A stretch of 64,000 bases of DNA from Duganella sp. OV510 (GCF_900100205.1 NZ_FNEQ01000008.1:269496-333495); one strand, 5' to 3'. Positions 30,921-40,814 are shown, counted from the stretch's first letter. Notes: a model not told the origin generated them from the sequence alone. Program-made: numbers and translations.

Positions 30921-32776
30921 TGAAGAAGTCTGTGATCACGACTATTATTCTGGCGGCGCTGGCCGCCAGCCAGGCTGTCTTGGCCGCACCAGCCCTGCCG
31001 GGACTGACCGCCCAGGCGCATGAACTGGCCGCGCTGCCGGGCGGCGGCTGGCTCAGCATCGACAAGACCGCGCTGCGCCTGCTGGACGCCAACGGCAAAG
31101 AGCGTGCCCACTTCAATGTGCGTGCCAAGCACCTGGATACCCGTCCGCTGGGTAAAAACGTGCTGGCGGTATTCGTCGACGCTAATAAGGAGGAGGCGAT
31201 TCCACTGCTGGTGGATGTACAGGGTGGCACGCTGACCGCGCAAGCGCCCTTCCCTGCGCCGGCGTTCGGCATCGAATCCGCCTGCCTGTACCGCGACGCG
31301 CAGCAGCTCGATCACCTGTACCTGATCGCCAAGGACGGCCAGGCCGAGCAATGGGTGATGCAAGGCGACCAGCGCCAGCAAGTCCGCAAGCTGGCTTTGC
31401 CGCCGCACAGCAAGCATTGCCGCGCCGACGACAGCGCACACCAGTTGCTGGTCAGCGAGGAAAGCGCTGGTCTGTGGGCTTATAACGCCGATGCCGAAGG
31501 CGTACCGGGCCGCGAGGCGGTGCTGTTGAAACGTCCGTTTGGCACGCTGGAAAAAGGTGCCGGTGCGCTGGCGGTGCTGCCGGGCGGTGTCGCCGTGCTG
31601 GACGCCAAGGGCAAACAGCTGCATCTGGTACGTCGTGATGGCGGCAAATGGAGCACGGTTTCCGCCACCGACACCGGTTTCAAAGGGCCAGAACAGCTGG
31701 CCGCAAGCCTGGGCGCCGACAGCAAACTGCAACTGGCGGTAGGTGGCGAAGACGCCGGTTGGCAATTGCGTACGCCGGCATGGAGCGGCACGGCTGCGGC
31801 TGCCGGCGACGGCAAGGCTATCGTCATGGCACGTGCGCAGACCGAACCGGTCGCCCGCCAGGGGGATGCGGCGGACGATCCAGCCATCTGGCGTAATGCT
31901 GCCGATGCCACCGGTGCGCGCATCCTCGGCACCAACAAGAAGCAAGGCCTGCTAGTCTACGACCTGCAAGGCAAGCAGCTGCAATTGTTGGAAGTCGGCC
32001 GCCTGAACAACGTCGACGTGCGCCAGGACGTGACCGTCGGCGGCCGCAAGCTGGACCTGGCCGTCGCCACGCAACGCGATGAAAATAGCGTCATGCTGTT
32101 TGCCATCGATGCGCAGGGCAAGGTCAGCACCGCCGGCTCGTTCGCCACCGGACTGAAGAATATCTACGGCATGTGCTTGTATCGTCCTGCGGATGGCGGC
32201 CTGGAAGCGTTCATCAACGACAAGGATGGCACTTTCCTGCAATATCGCGTGGAATCCGATGGCAAGGCCATGACCGGCAAGCTGCTGCGCCGCTTCAAGG
32301 TCGACACGCAGCCTGAAGGCTGTGTGGTGGATGACCGCAACGACCGCCTGTTCCTCGGCGAGGAGCGTCGCGGCGTGTGGACGGTGTCGGCCAAGGGCGA
32401 CGTCCCGGCCAAACTCAGCATGATCATGCCGGTCGGTCCGCAACTGGTGGCAGACGTTGAAGGCATGGGCATCTACCATGGCGACAAGGCTGACTACCTG
32501 GTGGTGTCCAGCCAGGGCGACAACAGCTACCTGATAATGGACGCCAAGGCGCCATACAAGGTGCGCGGCAGCTTCCGCGTCGGCTACAACCTGGCGGCCG
32601 GCATTGACGGCACCTCGGAAACCGACGGCCTGGAAGTCAGCTCCGCCAACTTCGGCGGCCCGTACAGCAAAGGCATGCTGGTGATTCAGGACGGCTACAA
32701 GCGCCTGCCGGACGGCCCGCAGAACTTCAAGTATGTCGCCTGGGAAGATGTCGCCAAGGCGTTGAACCTGGAATAA
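30920..32776 (+). CDS. Beta-propeller phytase
   Basis: This 618-residue exported protein has a signal peptide (MKKSVITTIILAALAASQA) and two propeller-like halves. The N-terminal half is divergent. The C-terminal half (about 310-618) is a clear beta-propeller phytase: QGDAADDPAIWRN, ILGTNKKQGLLVYDL, RRFKVDTQPEGCVVDDRN, LFLGEERRGVW and DGLEVSSANFGGPY. It removes phosphate from myo-inositol hexakisphosphate in a calcium-dependent way. The N-terminal half may be an inactive propeller, as in dual-domain phytases. It is co-transcribed with the receptor. Confidence 0.93.
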   Translation: MKKSVITTIILAALAASQAVLAAPALPGLTAQAHELAALPGGGWLSIDKTALRLLDANGKERAHFNVRAKHLDTRPLGKNVLAVFVDANKEEAIPLLVDVQGGTLTAQAPFPAPAFGIESACLYRDAQQLDHLYLIAKDGQAEQWVMQGDQRQQVRKLALPPHSKHCRADDSAHQLLVSEESAGLWAYNADAEGVPGREAVLLKRPFGTLEKGAGALAVLPGGVAVLDAKGKQLHLVRRDGGKWSTVSATDTGFKGPEQLAASLGADSKLQLAVGGEDAGWQLRTPAWSGTAAAAGDGKAIVMARAQTEPVARQGDAADDPAIWRNAADATGARILGTNKKQGLLVYDLQGKQLQLLEVGRLNNVDVRQDVTVGGRKLDLAVATQRDENSVMLFAIDAQGKVSTAGSFATGLKNIYGMCLYRPADGGLEAFINDKDGTFLQYRVESDGKAMTGKLLRRFKVDTQPEGCVVDDRNDRLFLGEERRGVWTVSAKGDVPAKLSMIMPVGPQLVADVEGMGIYHGDKADYLVVSSQGDNSYLIMDAKAPYKVRGSFRVGYNLAAGIDGTSETDGLEVSSANFGGPYSKGMLVIQDGYKRLPDGPQNFKYVAWEDVAKALNLE

Positions 32777-32785
32777 AGACCCATC

Positions 32786-32818
32786 CGCCGTCGTTCCCGC
32801 CTGCAAGGGAACGGCGGC
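32786..32818 (+). terminator. Terminator after the phytase gene
   Basis: A GCCGTCGTTCCC / GGGAACGGCGGC stem with one G-U pair and a short loop starts 10 bases after the stop codon. The T-run is very short, so efficiency is uncertain. Confidence 0.6.
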
Positions 32819-32887
32819 TTATGAGCGGTAACGTACAGTGGACTCCTCTGGCTGGCGCTATGGTGCGGCTAACAAGAGGAGATTCCC

Positions 32888-35254
32888 ATGGTCATCTGGA
32901 TAGTTGCGGCGGTACTGGCCGCCATCGTCATCATGCTTGGCGTCGCCCCCCTGCGCCGCCGCTTCATCAGTCCCCATATCTACGCGCTGTTCAAGCGCAT
33001 CCTGCCGCCGATGTCCGACACCGAGCGCGACGCGCTGGAGGCCGGCACCACCTGGTGGGACGCCGACCTGTTCTCCGGCCGGCCGGACTGGAAGAAGTTC
33101 ATGCAGCTGCGCCATCCCGCGCTGACCACCGAAGAACAGTCCTTCATGGACAACGAGGTGCGCCAGCTGTGCGACATGGTGGATGACTGGGAGGCCACGC
33201 AAGTCTGGCAGGGCCTGCCGGAAGCCGCCTGGCAGTTTGCCCGCGACAAGGGCTTCCTCGGCATGATTATCCCCAAGCATTACGGCGGCAAGGCCTTCTC
33301 GGCCTATATGCATTCGCAAGTGGTGATGGCGTTGTCGACCCGCTGCTCTGCGCTGGCGGTGCAGGTGATGGTGCCCAATTCGCTGGGGCCGGCCGAGTTG
33401 CTGCTGCACTACGGCACCGACCAGCAGAAAGATTACTACCTGCCGCGCCTGGCCAAAGGCGAGGAAATCCCCTGCTTCGCGCTGACCAGCCCTTACGCCG
33501 GTTCCGATGCGGCTGCCATTCCGGACACCGGCATCGTCTGCATGGGCCGCCATGAGGGGCGCGAAACGCTGGGCCTGCGCGTCAGCTGGAACAAGCGCTA
33601 TATCACGCTGGGACCGATCGCTACCCTGCTGGGACTGGCGTTCAAGGTCGAGGATCCGCAAGGTCTGCTGCCGGCGGACGTCACCCCAGGCATTACTTGC
33701 GCGCTGATCCCGGCCAACCATCCTGGCGTGGTCATCGGTCGCCGTCACTGGCCGCTGAATGCAGTGTTCCAGAATGGCCCGACCAGCGGCAAGGATGTCT
33801 TTATCCCGATGGAATGGATCATCGGCGGCCCACAGCAGATCGGTAAAGGCTGGCGCATGCTGATGGAATGCCTGGCAGCGGGCCGCGCCATTTCGCTGCC
33901 ATCGGCCAGCGTCGGCACGGCCAAGCTGGCGGTGCGCGGCACCAGCGCCTACTGCGCGATTCGCCGTCAATTCAATACCCCCATCGGCAAGTTCGAGGGC
34001 GTACAAGAAGCGCTGGCGCGCATGGGCGCCAATTTGTACATGATGGATGCCGCGCGCCGGCTATCCGCGCTGGCCGTGGATCTGGGCGAGAAACCGGCGG
34101 TGATTTCGGCCATCGCCAAATACCATGTGACCGAGCGTGGCCGTGAAGTGGTCAACGATGGCATGGACATCCTCGGCGGTAAAGGCATCTGTATGGGGCC
34201 GTCCAATTTCCTGGGGCGCGCCTATCAGCAGATTCCGATCGCCATCACGGTGGAAGGCGCCAACATCCTCACCCGCTGCCTGATTATCTTCGGCCAAGGC
34301 GCCATTCGTGCTCATCCCTATGTACTGAAGGAAATGCGCTCCACGGCGGACAGCGACCAGGAACGCGGTCTGCGCGATTTTGACGCCGCCTTCTTCGGCC
34401 ACATGGGCTTCACCATCGGCAATGCCGTACGCGCGCTGTGGTACAGCCTGACCGGCGGCATCACCGCGCCGTCTCCCGGCAAGGCCGCGCCGGAAATGCG
34501 TCGCTATTACCGTGCGGTTGGGCGGCTGTCGACCGTGTTTGCGCTGATGACTGATCTGTCCATGTTCACGCTGGGCGGCGACCTGAAACGGCGCGAACGC
34601 ATTTCGTCGCGGCTGGGCGATGCGCTGTCGATGCTGTACCTGATCAGCGCCACGCTCAAGCGCTTCGAGGATGAAGGCCGGCAGGAGCAGGATGCCGCCT
34701 ACGTTCACTGGTCGGTGCAGGACGCACTGTGCAAGGCGCAGTCCGCGCTGGACGGCGTATTGGCCAATTTCCCGAGCCGTGTGGCGGCGTTGCTGGCGCG
34801 TCTGCTGGCCTTCCCGTTCGGCCTGCCTTACGCTGCGCCGACGGACAAGCTGGGCGGCCAGATCGCCACCGCCATGCAAACCCACGGCGGCGCCCGCGAA
34901 CGGCTGCTGGCCGGCAGCTTCCTGGCCGACGACTTGCGTGATCCGGTGGCCTGCGGCGAGCTGGCGTTTGGCCTGCTGGCCTTTGTCGACAGCATCGAGC
35001 ACCGCCTCAAGCCGGCAATCAAGGGCGGCGCGCTGCCGCCGGTACCGCAAAGTCTGCCGGCGATGGAAGAATGGATCGCCCGCGCCGCATCGCAAGGTCT
35101 GGTAACGCCCGAAGAGCGCCGTGCGATGTCCGACTTTGCCCGCTACACCGACCTGTCGGTGCATGTGGACGATTTCCCGCCAGACCTGAACGCCGCCGCC
35201 GATGCGGCACAGCGGCGCAAGATGTCCGTCCGCGCAGAAAAAGCCGAGGTGTAA
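32888..35254 (+). CDS. fadE: FadE-type acyl-CoA dehydrogenase
   Basis: This 788-residue protein has an N-terminal membrane helix (IVAAVLAAIVIMLGVAP), the acyl-CoA dehydrogenase domains (CFALTSPYAGSDAAAIPDTG, then PIGKFEGVQEALARM, then YHVTERGREVVNDGMDILGG) and the C-terminal DUF1974 extension typical of the E. coli FadE/YafH type. It catalyses the first step of fatty-acid beta-oxidation, using FAD. An AGAGGAG site precedes the ATG. It is a single gene between the phytase terminator and the Fur box of the next operon. Confidence 0.95.
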   Translation: MVIWIVAAVLAAIVIMLGVAPLRRRFISPHIYALFKRILPPMSDTERDALEAGTTWWDADLFSGRPDWKKFMQLRHPALTTEEQSFMDNEVRQLCDMVDDWEATQVWQGLPEAAWQFARDKGFLGMIIPKHYGGKAFSAYMHSQVVMALSTRCSALAVQVMVPNSLGPAELLLHYGTDQQKDYYLPRLAKGEEIPCFALTSPYAGSDAAAIPDTGIVCMGRHEGRETLGLRVSWNKRYITLGPIATLLGLAFKVEDPQGLLPADVTPGITCALIPANHPGVVIGRRHWPLNAVFQNGPTSGKDVFIPMEWIIGGPQQIGKGWRMLMECLAAGRAISLPSASVGTAKLAVRGTSAYCAIRRQFNTPIGKFEGVQEALARMGANLYMMDAARRLSALAVDLGEKPAVISAIAKYHVTERGREVVNDGMDILGGKGICMGPSNFLGRAYQQIPIAITVEGANILTRCLIIFGQGAIRAHPYVLKEMRSTADSDQERGLRDFDAAFFGHMGFTIGNAVRALWYSLTGGITAPSPGKAAPEMRRYYRAVGRLSTVFALMTDLSMFTLGGDLKRRERISSRLGDALSMLYLISATLKRFEDEGRQEQDAAYVHWSVQDALCKAQSALDGVLANFPSRVAALLARLLAFPFGLPYAAPTDKLGGQIATAMQTHGGARERLLAGSFLADDLRDPVACGELAFGLLAFVDSIEHRLKPAIKGGALPPVPQSLPAMEEWIARAASQGLVTPEERRAMSDFARYTDLSVHVDDFPPDLNAAADAAQRRKMSVRAEKAEV

Positions 35255-35289
35255 AACCAAGCTTGCGCTTCCAGCCAGACTCGCGCTAG

Positions 35290-35310
35290 AATGAGAATAA
35301 TTCTTATTCA
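35290..35310 (+). promoter_or_regulatory. Fur box upstream of the sigma factor gene
   Basis: ATGAGAATAATTCTTATTC is a near-symmetrical match to the Fur consensus and starts about 33 bases before the sigma-factor ATG. It predicts iron repression of the sigma/FecR/receptor operon. Confidence 0.8.
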
Positions 35311-35322
35311 CTAAAACACAGC

Positions 35323-35850
35323 ATGACTAGCGCGAAGTACCCGCTGCAGCAAGACATGGCATCGCTCTACGGCGAGCACCATGCATGGCTGCTGGGCTGG
35401 CTGCGCAAGCGCTTGGGCTGCGGACACCATGCGGCGGATGTGGCGCAGGACACATTCCTGCGGCTGGTCAGTGCCGGCGACAGATTGCCGCGACTGGATG
35501 AGCCGCGCGCCTTCCTCACCACCACCGCCAAGCGCTTGCTGACGGACCGCAGCCGCCGGCAGGCCATCGAGCAAGCCTATATGCAGGAGCTCGAAGCGCT
35601 GGCCGGGCAACTGCCCTGCTTCCCCTCGCCGGATGAGATCCTGATCGCAGTGCAGTCGCTGGAACGCATCGCCGCAGCGCTGGAGCGACTGTCGGTGCGC
35701 GCCCGCGACGCTTTCCTGCTGCATTTCCTCGAAGGTGAATCCCACGCCGTTATCGCCGCGCGGCTGGGCGTGTCCACCCGCATGGTGCACAAGTACCTGG
35801 TGCAGGCGCTGTTGTCGTGCGACGCCGCTGTGGGCCAGGCGTGTCTGTAA
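35323..35850 (+). CDS. FecI-type ECF sigma factor
   Basis: This 175-residue protein has region 2 (HHAADVAQDTFLRLVSAGD and PRAFLTTTAKRLLTDRSRR) and region 4 (LEGESHAVIAARLGVSTRMV then HKYLVQALL) of FecI-like iron-starvation sigma factors. It is preceded by a Fur box and overlaps the FecR gene. It should direct transcription of the siderophore receptor at 36913 when the receptor is loaded and FecR signals. Confidence 0.93.
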   Translation: MTSAKYPLQQDMASLYGEHHAWLLGWLRKRLGCGHHAADVAQDTFLRLVSAGDRLPRLDEPRAFLTTTAKRLLTDRSRRQAIEQAYMQELEALAGQLPCFPSPDEILIAVQSLERIAAALERLSVRARDAFLLHFLEGESHAVIAARLGVSTRMVHKYLVQALLSCDAAVGQACL

Positions 35851-36821
35851 GCGCCGAACAAAGCCGGATCGCCGAACAAGCGGCCGAGTGGATCATCTCG
35901 CTCAGCGCCGATGATGCCGGCAGCCGCCCTGAGCTGCGCGCCGGTTTCGAGGCGTGGAAGCGGCAAGACCCGCGTCACGCCGCCGTCGCGCAGCGCATGG
36001 AAACCATGTTGGGGCAGCTGGCGGCGCATGACAGCCGCCCGGCCCGTGCCGCGCTGGCTGGCGCCGGACGCATATCGCGCAAGCAGCGCACCGTTCGCAT
36101 TGTGGCAACACTGATGGTCGCGCTGGCGGTTGGCACCGTCGCGCTTGGGCTGCCGATAACCCAACCATCGCTGATGCTGGCGGATATCCGTACCGGCGCT
36201 GGCGAATGGCATACCCGCGTCATGCCGGATGGCAGCCGCATAGTGCTGAGCAGCGGCAGCGCGGTCGACCTGCATTTCACCCGCGAACAGCGGGTGGTGC
36301 GCCTGTTACGGGGCGAAGTGATGGTCGATGTCGCGCGCGACCCGTCAAGGCCTTTCGTGGTACAGACCGACGATGGCAGCATACGCGCGCTGGGCACGCG
36401 TTTCACAGTCGAGCGTGTCACGCACGGCACTGACCTTGCGATGCTGGAGTCGAAGACCGAAGTGCGGGCGCTGGACCAGCAGTCGCCCACCATCGTCAAG
36501 GCCGGCGAACAAGTACGCTTTACCCGTGGCGCGGTTGGCCCGGTCGCGGCCGTGGACACGGTCAGCGTGGCCGACGCCTGGCGCGATCGTCAGCTGGTGG
36601 TGCAAGGCCGGCCGCTGTCCGAGGTGCTGGAGCAACTGGCGCGCCACCGGCGCGGCATCATTCAATATGACGAACGCCAGATCGCCGGCATGCGGGTCAG
36701 CGCCGTGCTGCCGCTGGACGACACCGACCGCGCGCTGCACCTGCTGCTGAATAGCTTCCCGACGCTGCGCATCCGTACCATCACTTCCTATGTGGTGCTG
36801 GTGGACGCACCGGCATCCTGA
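35841..36821 (+). CDS. FecR-type anti-sigma regulator
   Basis: This protein has about 326 residues, one inner-membrane helix (TLMVALAVGTVALGLPI near 100) and a cytoplasmic N-terminus with DUF4880 style (RIAEQAAEWIISLSADDAG, FEAWKRQDPRHAAVAQRM). It has a periplasmic FecR domain (LLRGEVMVDVARDPSRPFVV, IRALGTRFTVER) and a C-terminal STN-like end that contacts the receptor. I preferred the GTG at 35841; a GTG at 35817 would add eight residues. It relays the receptor signal to the sigma factor. Confidence 0.9.
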   Translation: MSVSAEQSRIAEQAAEWIISLSADDAGSRPELRAGFEAWKRQDPRHAAVAQRMETMLGQLAAHDSRPARAALAGAGRISRKQRTVRIVATLMVALAVGTVALGLPITQPSLMLADIRTGAGEWHTRVMPDGSRIVLSSGSAVDLHFTREQRVVRLLRGEVMVDVARDPSRPFVVQTDDGSIRALGTRFTVERVTHGTDLAMLESKTEVRALDQQSPTIVKAGEQVRFTRGAVGPVAAVDTVSVADAWRDRQLVVQGRPLSEVLEQLARHRRGIIQYDERQIAGMRVSAVLPLDDTDRALHLLLNSFPTLRIRTITSYVVLVDAPAS

Positions 36822-36912
36822 AAAAAAACGCACAAGACAGTTCCGGTTGGCGTCCGTCGCGCGTCAAGGTCTATGTAAAGCAAGCAAACAGACCAACCGA
36901 AAGCTGAAACTC

Positions 36913-39333
36913 ATGTCCAAACAAGTACACCGCACCACGCTGGCTCGCCTCCCCCTGGCCCTGCGCCTGATCTTTGGCTCGGCGCTGGCGTTGAGCGCCG
37001 CCGGCACGGCCCTGGCGCAAACCGCCAGTGTTCAATACGATATTCCCGCCGGCCCGTTGATGGAGGCGCTGAACCGCTACGCCCAGCAGTCGGGCGTGGC
37101 CATTGCGCTGGATGCCGACAAGGTCCAAGGCCTGCGCAGCCCCGGCCTGAAAGGCAGCTACAGCGTGGAAGAAGGCTTCAACGCCCTGCTGCGCGACAGT
37201 CCTTATGTCATCGGCCGGACCAGCGCCGGCTACGTGCTGCAAGCCCGTGCAGCGACGCCGCCGGCAGCGCAGCGCGGCGAGCAATCCCTGGCGCCGGTGA
37301 CGGTCAATGCGACGCTGCTGGCCGACGAGCTGCCATCCACCTATGCTGGCGGCCAGGTGGCGCGCGGCGCGCAACTCGGCATTCTGGGCAATACCGGCAC
37401 CATGAATACGCCGTTCAACCTCACCGCCTATACCGCCGGCCTGATTGAAGACCAGCAGGCGTCGACCGTCGGCGCGGTGCTGCTCAACGATCCCTCCGTG
37501 CGGTTCACGACGTCGGAAGGCCACATTTACGAGAACTTCAGCATTCGTGGCTTCGAGATCAATGGCGAGGACCTTGCGTACAACGGCCTGTATGGCTTGT
37601 CGCCGTATGGTCACGCGCCGACCGAGTTTATCGAGCGGGTGGAAGTGTTGAAAGGTCCCGGCGCACTGTTGGGCGGCATGTCGCCACAGGGCGGCGTCGG
37701 CGGCGTTATCAACCTGATTCCCAAGCGCGCGGGCGACAAGCCGCTGCTGCGCCTGACCACCGATTACACTTCCGACGCGCAGTATGGCGTGCATCTGGAC
37801 GCTGGCCAGCGTTTTGGCGAGAACGGCCGCTACGGCGTGCGTTTCAACGGCGGCTACCGTGATGGCAAGGTGGGCGTCGACGACCAGAAGAAGCAGCGCG
37901 AACTGGCCTCGATCGCACTGGATTATCGCGGCACGCAGCTGAACGCCTCGCTGGACGCCTACACCGACCGCGAGGAGATCGACAACGGCAGCTCCTGGAT
38001 GGCGTCCTTCCCCGCCAGCGGCGTGATCGCGCCGCCGAAAACCGGCACCAATCTGCTGCGCGGCATCCACGGCACGCTGGACAACCAGGCGATCGCGTTG
38101 CGCGGCACCTATGAATTCAACGAGAACATCACGGCCTACGCCGCGCTCGGCCAGCTGCGCTACCGCTACGAAGGCTACATCAACGGCACGCGTGCGGCTA
38201 TCCGCAACACCGCTGGCGACTATGTCGGCAATACCTTCAACCAGCGTGGTTCGGTGGACACCACCTCGGGCGAGGCAGGCGTGCGCGCAAACTTCGTCAC
38301 CGGCTCGGTGAAGCACCAGGTAGTGGCCAGCTATACCTCGCTGGAATTCGATACCGGACGCGCCACCGCCAGCACCAGCGCGAACTACAATTCGAATATC
38401 TACCATCCTGTCGTGCCGACGCTGGCGGCCGATCCGGGACGCGCGCCGAAGGTCGGCGCCACCGCGCTGCACAGCTTTGCGCTGGCCGATACCTTGTCTT
38501 TCGCCGATGACAAAGTCATCCTGATCGCCGGTGCCCGCGAACAGCAGGTTAAAACCCGTACGCTGAACGGCAGTACCGGCGCTGTCACCGCGTATTACAA
38601 CAAGCGCGCGCTGACGCCAGCCGTCGGCGTGGTGATCCACCCGTGGACGCCGGCTGTTTCACTGTATGCCAACTATATTGAAGGCCTGAGCCAGGGCGGC
38701 ACGGTCTCCGATCTCACCGCAAAAAACTATGGCGAGGTATTCGCGCCGTACAAAAGCAGGCAGCTGGAAGGTGGCGTCAAGTGGGATCAGGGAGAATACG
38801 GCAACACCCTCAGCGTGTTCCAGATCGAACGTCCGAGCATGATCAAGGATGCCGCCTCCAACACCTATACCGACGACGGCGAACAGCGTAACCGCGGCGT
38901 GGAATGGAACACCTTCGGCCAGATTGGCGGCCAATTGCGCCTGCTGGGTGGCGCCGCTTACACCGAGGGCAAGATGACGCGTGGCGCCACGGCGGCGCTG
39001 ACCGGCAAAACCATCTACGGCACGCCGAAGTGGAAGGCCAACCTGGGCGGCGACTGGACGGTGCCGGGCGCGAATGGCCTGATCGTCAATGCGCGTGTGG
39101 TGTACACCGGCAGCCAGTACGTCAACAGCGCCAACACCCAGCAGATCGACAGCTGGACACGTTTCGATCTCGGCGCCCGCTACAGCATGCACGTGCAAAG
39201 CCACCTGCTGCAGCTGCGCGTCAATGTCGAGAATGTGGCTGACAAGAGCTACTGGGCCGGCTCTTTCAATGACGGCTACGTGACGCAGGGCGCGGGCCGT
39301 ACCTACAAACTGTCGGCATCGGTGGACTTCTGA
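36913..39333 (+). CDS. TonB-dependent siderophore receptor with signalling (STN) domain
   Basis: This 806-residue protein has a signal peptide (LIFGSALALSAAGTALAQ), then an STN domain (YDIPAGPLMEALNRYAQQSG and GSYSVEEGFNALLRDSPYVI) that talks to FecR. A plug (STVGAVLLNDPSVRF, ENFSIRGFEINGEDLAYNGL, VEVLKGPGALLGGMSPQG) and a barrel ending TYKLSASVDF follow. It is a hydroxamate/catechol-type siderophore receptor by family; the ligand is unknown. It overlaps the esterase start by one base. Confidence 0.94.
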   Translation: MSKQVHRTTLARLPLALRLIFGSALALSAAGTALAQTASVQYDIPAGPLMEALNRYAQQSGVAIALDADKVQGLRSPGLKGSYSVEEGFNALLRDSPYVIGRTSAGYVLQARAATPPAAQRGEQSLAPVTVNATLLADELPSTYAGGQVARGAQLGILGNTGTMNTPFNLTAYTAGLIEDQQASTVGAVLLNDPSVRFTTSEGHIYENFSIRGFEINGEDLAYNGLYGLSPYGHAPTEFIERVEVLKGPGALLGGMSPQGGVGGVINLIPKRAGDKPLLRLTTDYTSDAQYGVHLDAGQRFGENGRYGVRFNGGYRDGKVGVDDQKKQRELASIALDYRGTQLNASLDAYTDREEIDNGSSWMASFPASGVIAPPKTGTNLLRGIHGTLDNQAIALRGTYEFNENITAYAALGQLRYRYEGYINGTRAAIRNTAGDYVGNTFNQRGSVDTTSGEAGVRANFVTGSVKHQVVASYTSLEFDTGRATASTSANYNSNIYHPVVPTLAADPGRAPKVGATALHSFALADTLSFADDKVILIAGAREQQVKTRTLNGSTGAVTAYYNKRALTPAVGVVIHPWTPAVSLYANYIEGLSQGGTVSDLTAKNYGEVFAPYKSRQLEGGVKWDQGEYGNTLSVFQIERPSMIKDAASNTYTDDGEQRNRGVEWNTFGQIGGQLRLLGGAAYTEGKMTRGATAALTGKTIYGTPKWKANLGGDWTVPGANGLIVNARVVYTGSQYVNSANTQQIDSWTRFDLGARYSMHVQSHLLQLRVNVENVADKSYWAGSFNDGYVTQGAGRTYKLSASVDF

Positions 39334-40238
39334 TGCGCCGCGCTTTCCTCCTCGGCGCAGCCGGCCTGATGGCCAGTGCGATGATGCCGGCGCTGGCGGC
39401 GTCCACCGCGCCCGAATGGCAGCCGGTGACGCTGCCGCAGGCGCGCCAGTTCGATCTGGTGTCGCGCCACACCGGGCAGCGCTACCGCATCTTCGTCAGC
39501 GTGCCGGACACCGCGCCGCCGCCGGCCGGACATCCGGTGCTGTACGTCCTGGACGGCAATGCCAGCTTTCCCAGCATCGCGCTGATGGCGCGCACCGCCG
39601 CCCGCCGCAGCAAAGTCACCGGACTGCATGCGCCGGTGGTGGTCGGCATCGGCTACGCCAGCGGCGACGACTATGACAGTGCCGCCCGCGCGCGCGACTA
39701 CACGCCGTCGGCGGGCGGCAAGGCCGGCAAAGGTGAAGGCGGCGCCGACCTGTTCCTGGACTTCATCGAACAGGAACTCAAGCCCTTGATCCAGGCTGCA
39801 GCGCCGGTCGATCTGCGGCGCCAGGGCTTGTTCGGCCACTCTTACGGCGGACTGCTGACGCTGCACGCCCTGTTCACCCGGCCGGCGGCGTTCCAGACCT
39901 ATATCGCGGCCAGCCCGTCGATCTGGTACGCGGACCGCTACATCCTGAGCGAGGCCACCGGCCTGGCCACCGCGCGTGCCCGCCAGGCGCGCGTGCTGCT
40001 GACCGTGGGCGCATTGGAACAGGCCGCCGCGCCGCCTGGCGCCAAGCCTGGTGATCGCGCCGCCGTGCTGGCGCAAAAGCGCATGGTCGACGAAGCACGC
40101 GATCTGGCGACGCTACTGGACGCGCAAAAGCAGGCCTATGGCCTGGACCGTGTGCAGTTCTTCGAGCTGGCGCGCGAGAACCACGGCTCGGCGCTCTTCC
40201 CCGCCCTGTCGCGGGGCCTGGAATTTTTTCTGGAGTGA
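39333..40238 (+). CDS. Siderophore esterase-like alpha/beta hydrolase
   Basis: This 301-residue protein has a signal peptide (MRRAFLLGAAGLMASAMMPA). The esterase D/IroE-like fold shows HPVLYVLDGNASFP, the nucleophile elbow GLFGHSYGGLLTLHALF (Ser in GHSYGG), SPSIWYAD and a final His in ENHGSALFPALSRGLEFF. In an iron operon the likely role is periplasmic hydrolysis of ferric siderophore to free the iron. It is coupled by TGATG to the receptor gene. Confidence 0.9.
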   Translation: MRRAFLLGAAGLMASAMMPALAASTAPEWQPVTLPQARQFDLVSRHTGQRYRIFVSVPDTAPPPAGHPVLYVLDGNASFPSIALMARTAARRSKVTGLHAPVVVGIGYASGDDYDSAARARDYTPSAGGKAGKGEGGADLFLDFIEQELKPLIQAAAPVDLRRQGLFGHSYGGLLTLHALFTRPAAFQTYIAASPSIWYADRYILSEATGLATARARQARVLLTVGALEQAAAPPGAKPGDRAAVLAQKRMVDEARDLATLLDAQKQAYGLDRVQFFELARENHGSALFPALSRGLEFFLE

Positions 40239-40240
40239 GC

Positions 40241-40516
40241 ATGCATGCTGGTGTGATCGCCCTGGCCATGGGCATTAATCTGTTGTCGGCGGTACTGTTC
40301 TACCTGTCGGCGCCGCGCCAGCTATGGTTGGCGCAGCCTTTTGCGGCGCGCACCGGCCGCTGGATGGCGTCGGCCGCGCTGGCATCATCGCTGGCGCTGT
40401 GGCTGACGCAGGTGCAGGTCGCGACCGCGCTGTTCGCCGTGCTGACGCTGACCATGCTCCTGTTCTCCGTGCTGCCCTGCCTGGCCGCCTGGCATACGGT
40501 GCGGAGGCCGCAATGA
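40241..40516 (+). CDS. DUF3325-like small membrane protein
   Basis: This 91-residue protein has three hydrophobic helices (IALAMGINLLSAVLFYLS, SAALASSLALWL, ALFAVLTLTMLLFSVLP). In position and layout it matches the DUF3325 proteins that sit between siderophore receptors and PepSY reductases. The ATG at 40241 follows the esterase stop by two bases; a GTG at 40235 is also possible. The function is unknown but tied to iron uptake by context. Confidence 0.75.
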   Translation: MHAGVIALAMGINLLSAVLFYLSAPRQLWLAQPFAARTGRWMASAALASSLALWLTQVQVATALFAVLTLTMLLFSVLPCLAAWHTVRRPQ

Positions 40517-40800
40517 AGCGGGATGTAAAGCAGGATGGTCTGAGTAAATCGCTGGCCGGCGTACTGCTCGGCTTTGCACTGTCCATGCTGGCCAGCGGCC
40601 TGTTTGCCTGGCTGACGCCGGGCGGGCCAGGCGCATCGAACAAATTCCAGGCGACGATGTGGGTGACGGCGCCGGTATGGGCAGCCATCATGTCGGGCGT
40701 CTACTTCTTCCGCAGCGGTGTGCAGGCCTGGTGCTGGTTGGGTGGCGCGACGTTGCTGGCCGGTGCAGCGCTGGCAGCGTGCCGCCATTTCCTCAATTAA
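40513..40800 (+). CDS. DUF3649-like small membrane protein
   Basis: This 95-residue protein has three likely membrane helices (LAGVLLGFALSMLASGLFAW, APVWAAIMSGVYFF, WLGGATLLAGAALAA). It follows the DUF3325 gene with a four-base ATGA overlap and fits DUF3649, an iron-transport-associated family. It probably works with the PepSY protein next door, possibly in ferric reduction. Confidence 0.78.
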   Translation: MKRDVKQDGLSKSLAGVLLGFALSMLASGLFAWLTPGGPGASNKFQATMWVTAPVWAAIMSGVYFFRSGVQAWCWLGGATLLAGAALAACRHFLN

Positions 40801-40814
40801 GCGAGAGATCGACC

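Noticed and set aside
36871..38640. 589-codon open frame on the minus strand
   Set aside because: It is antisense to the siderophore receptor, a GC-skew artefact.
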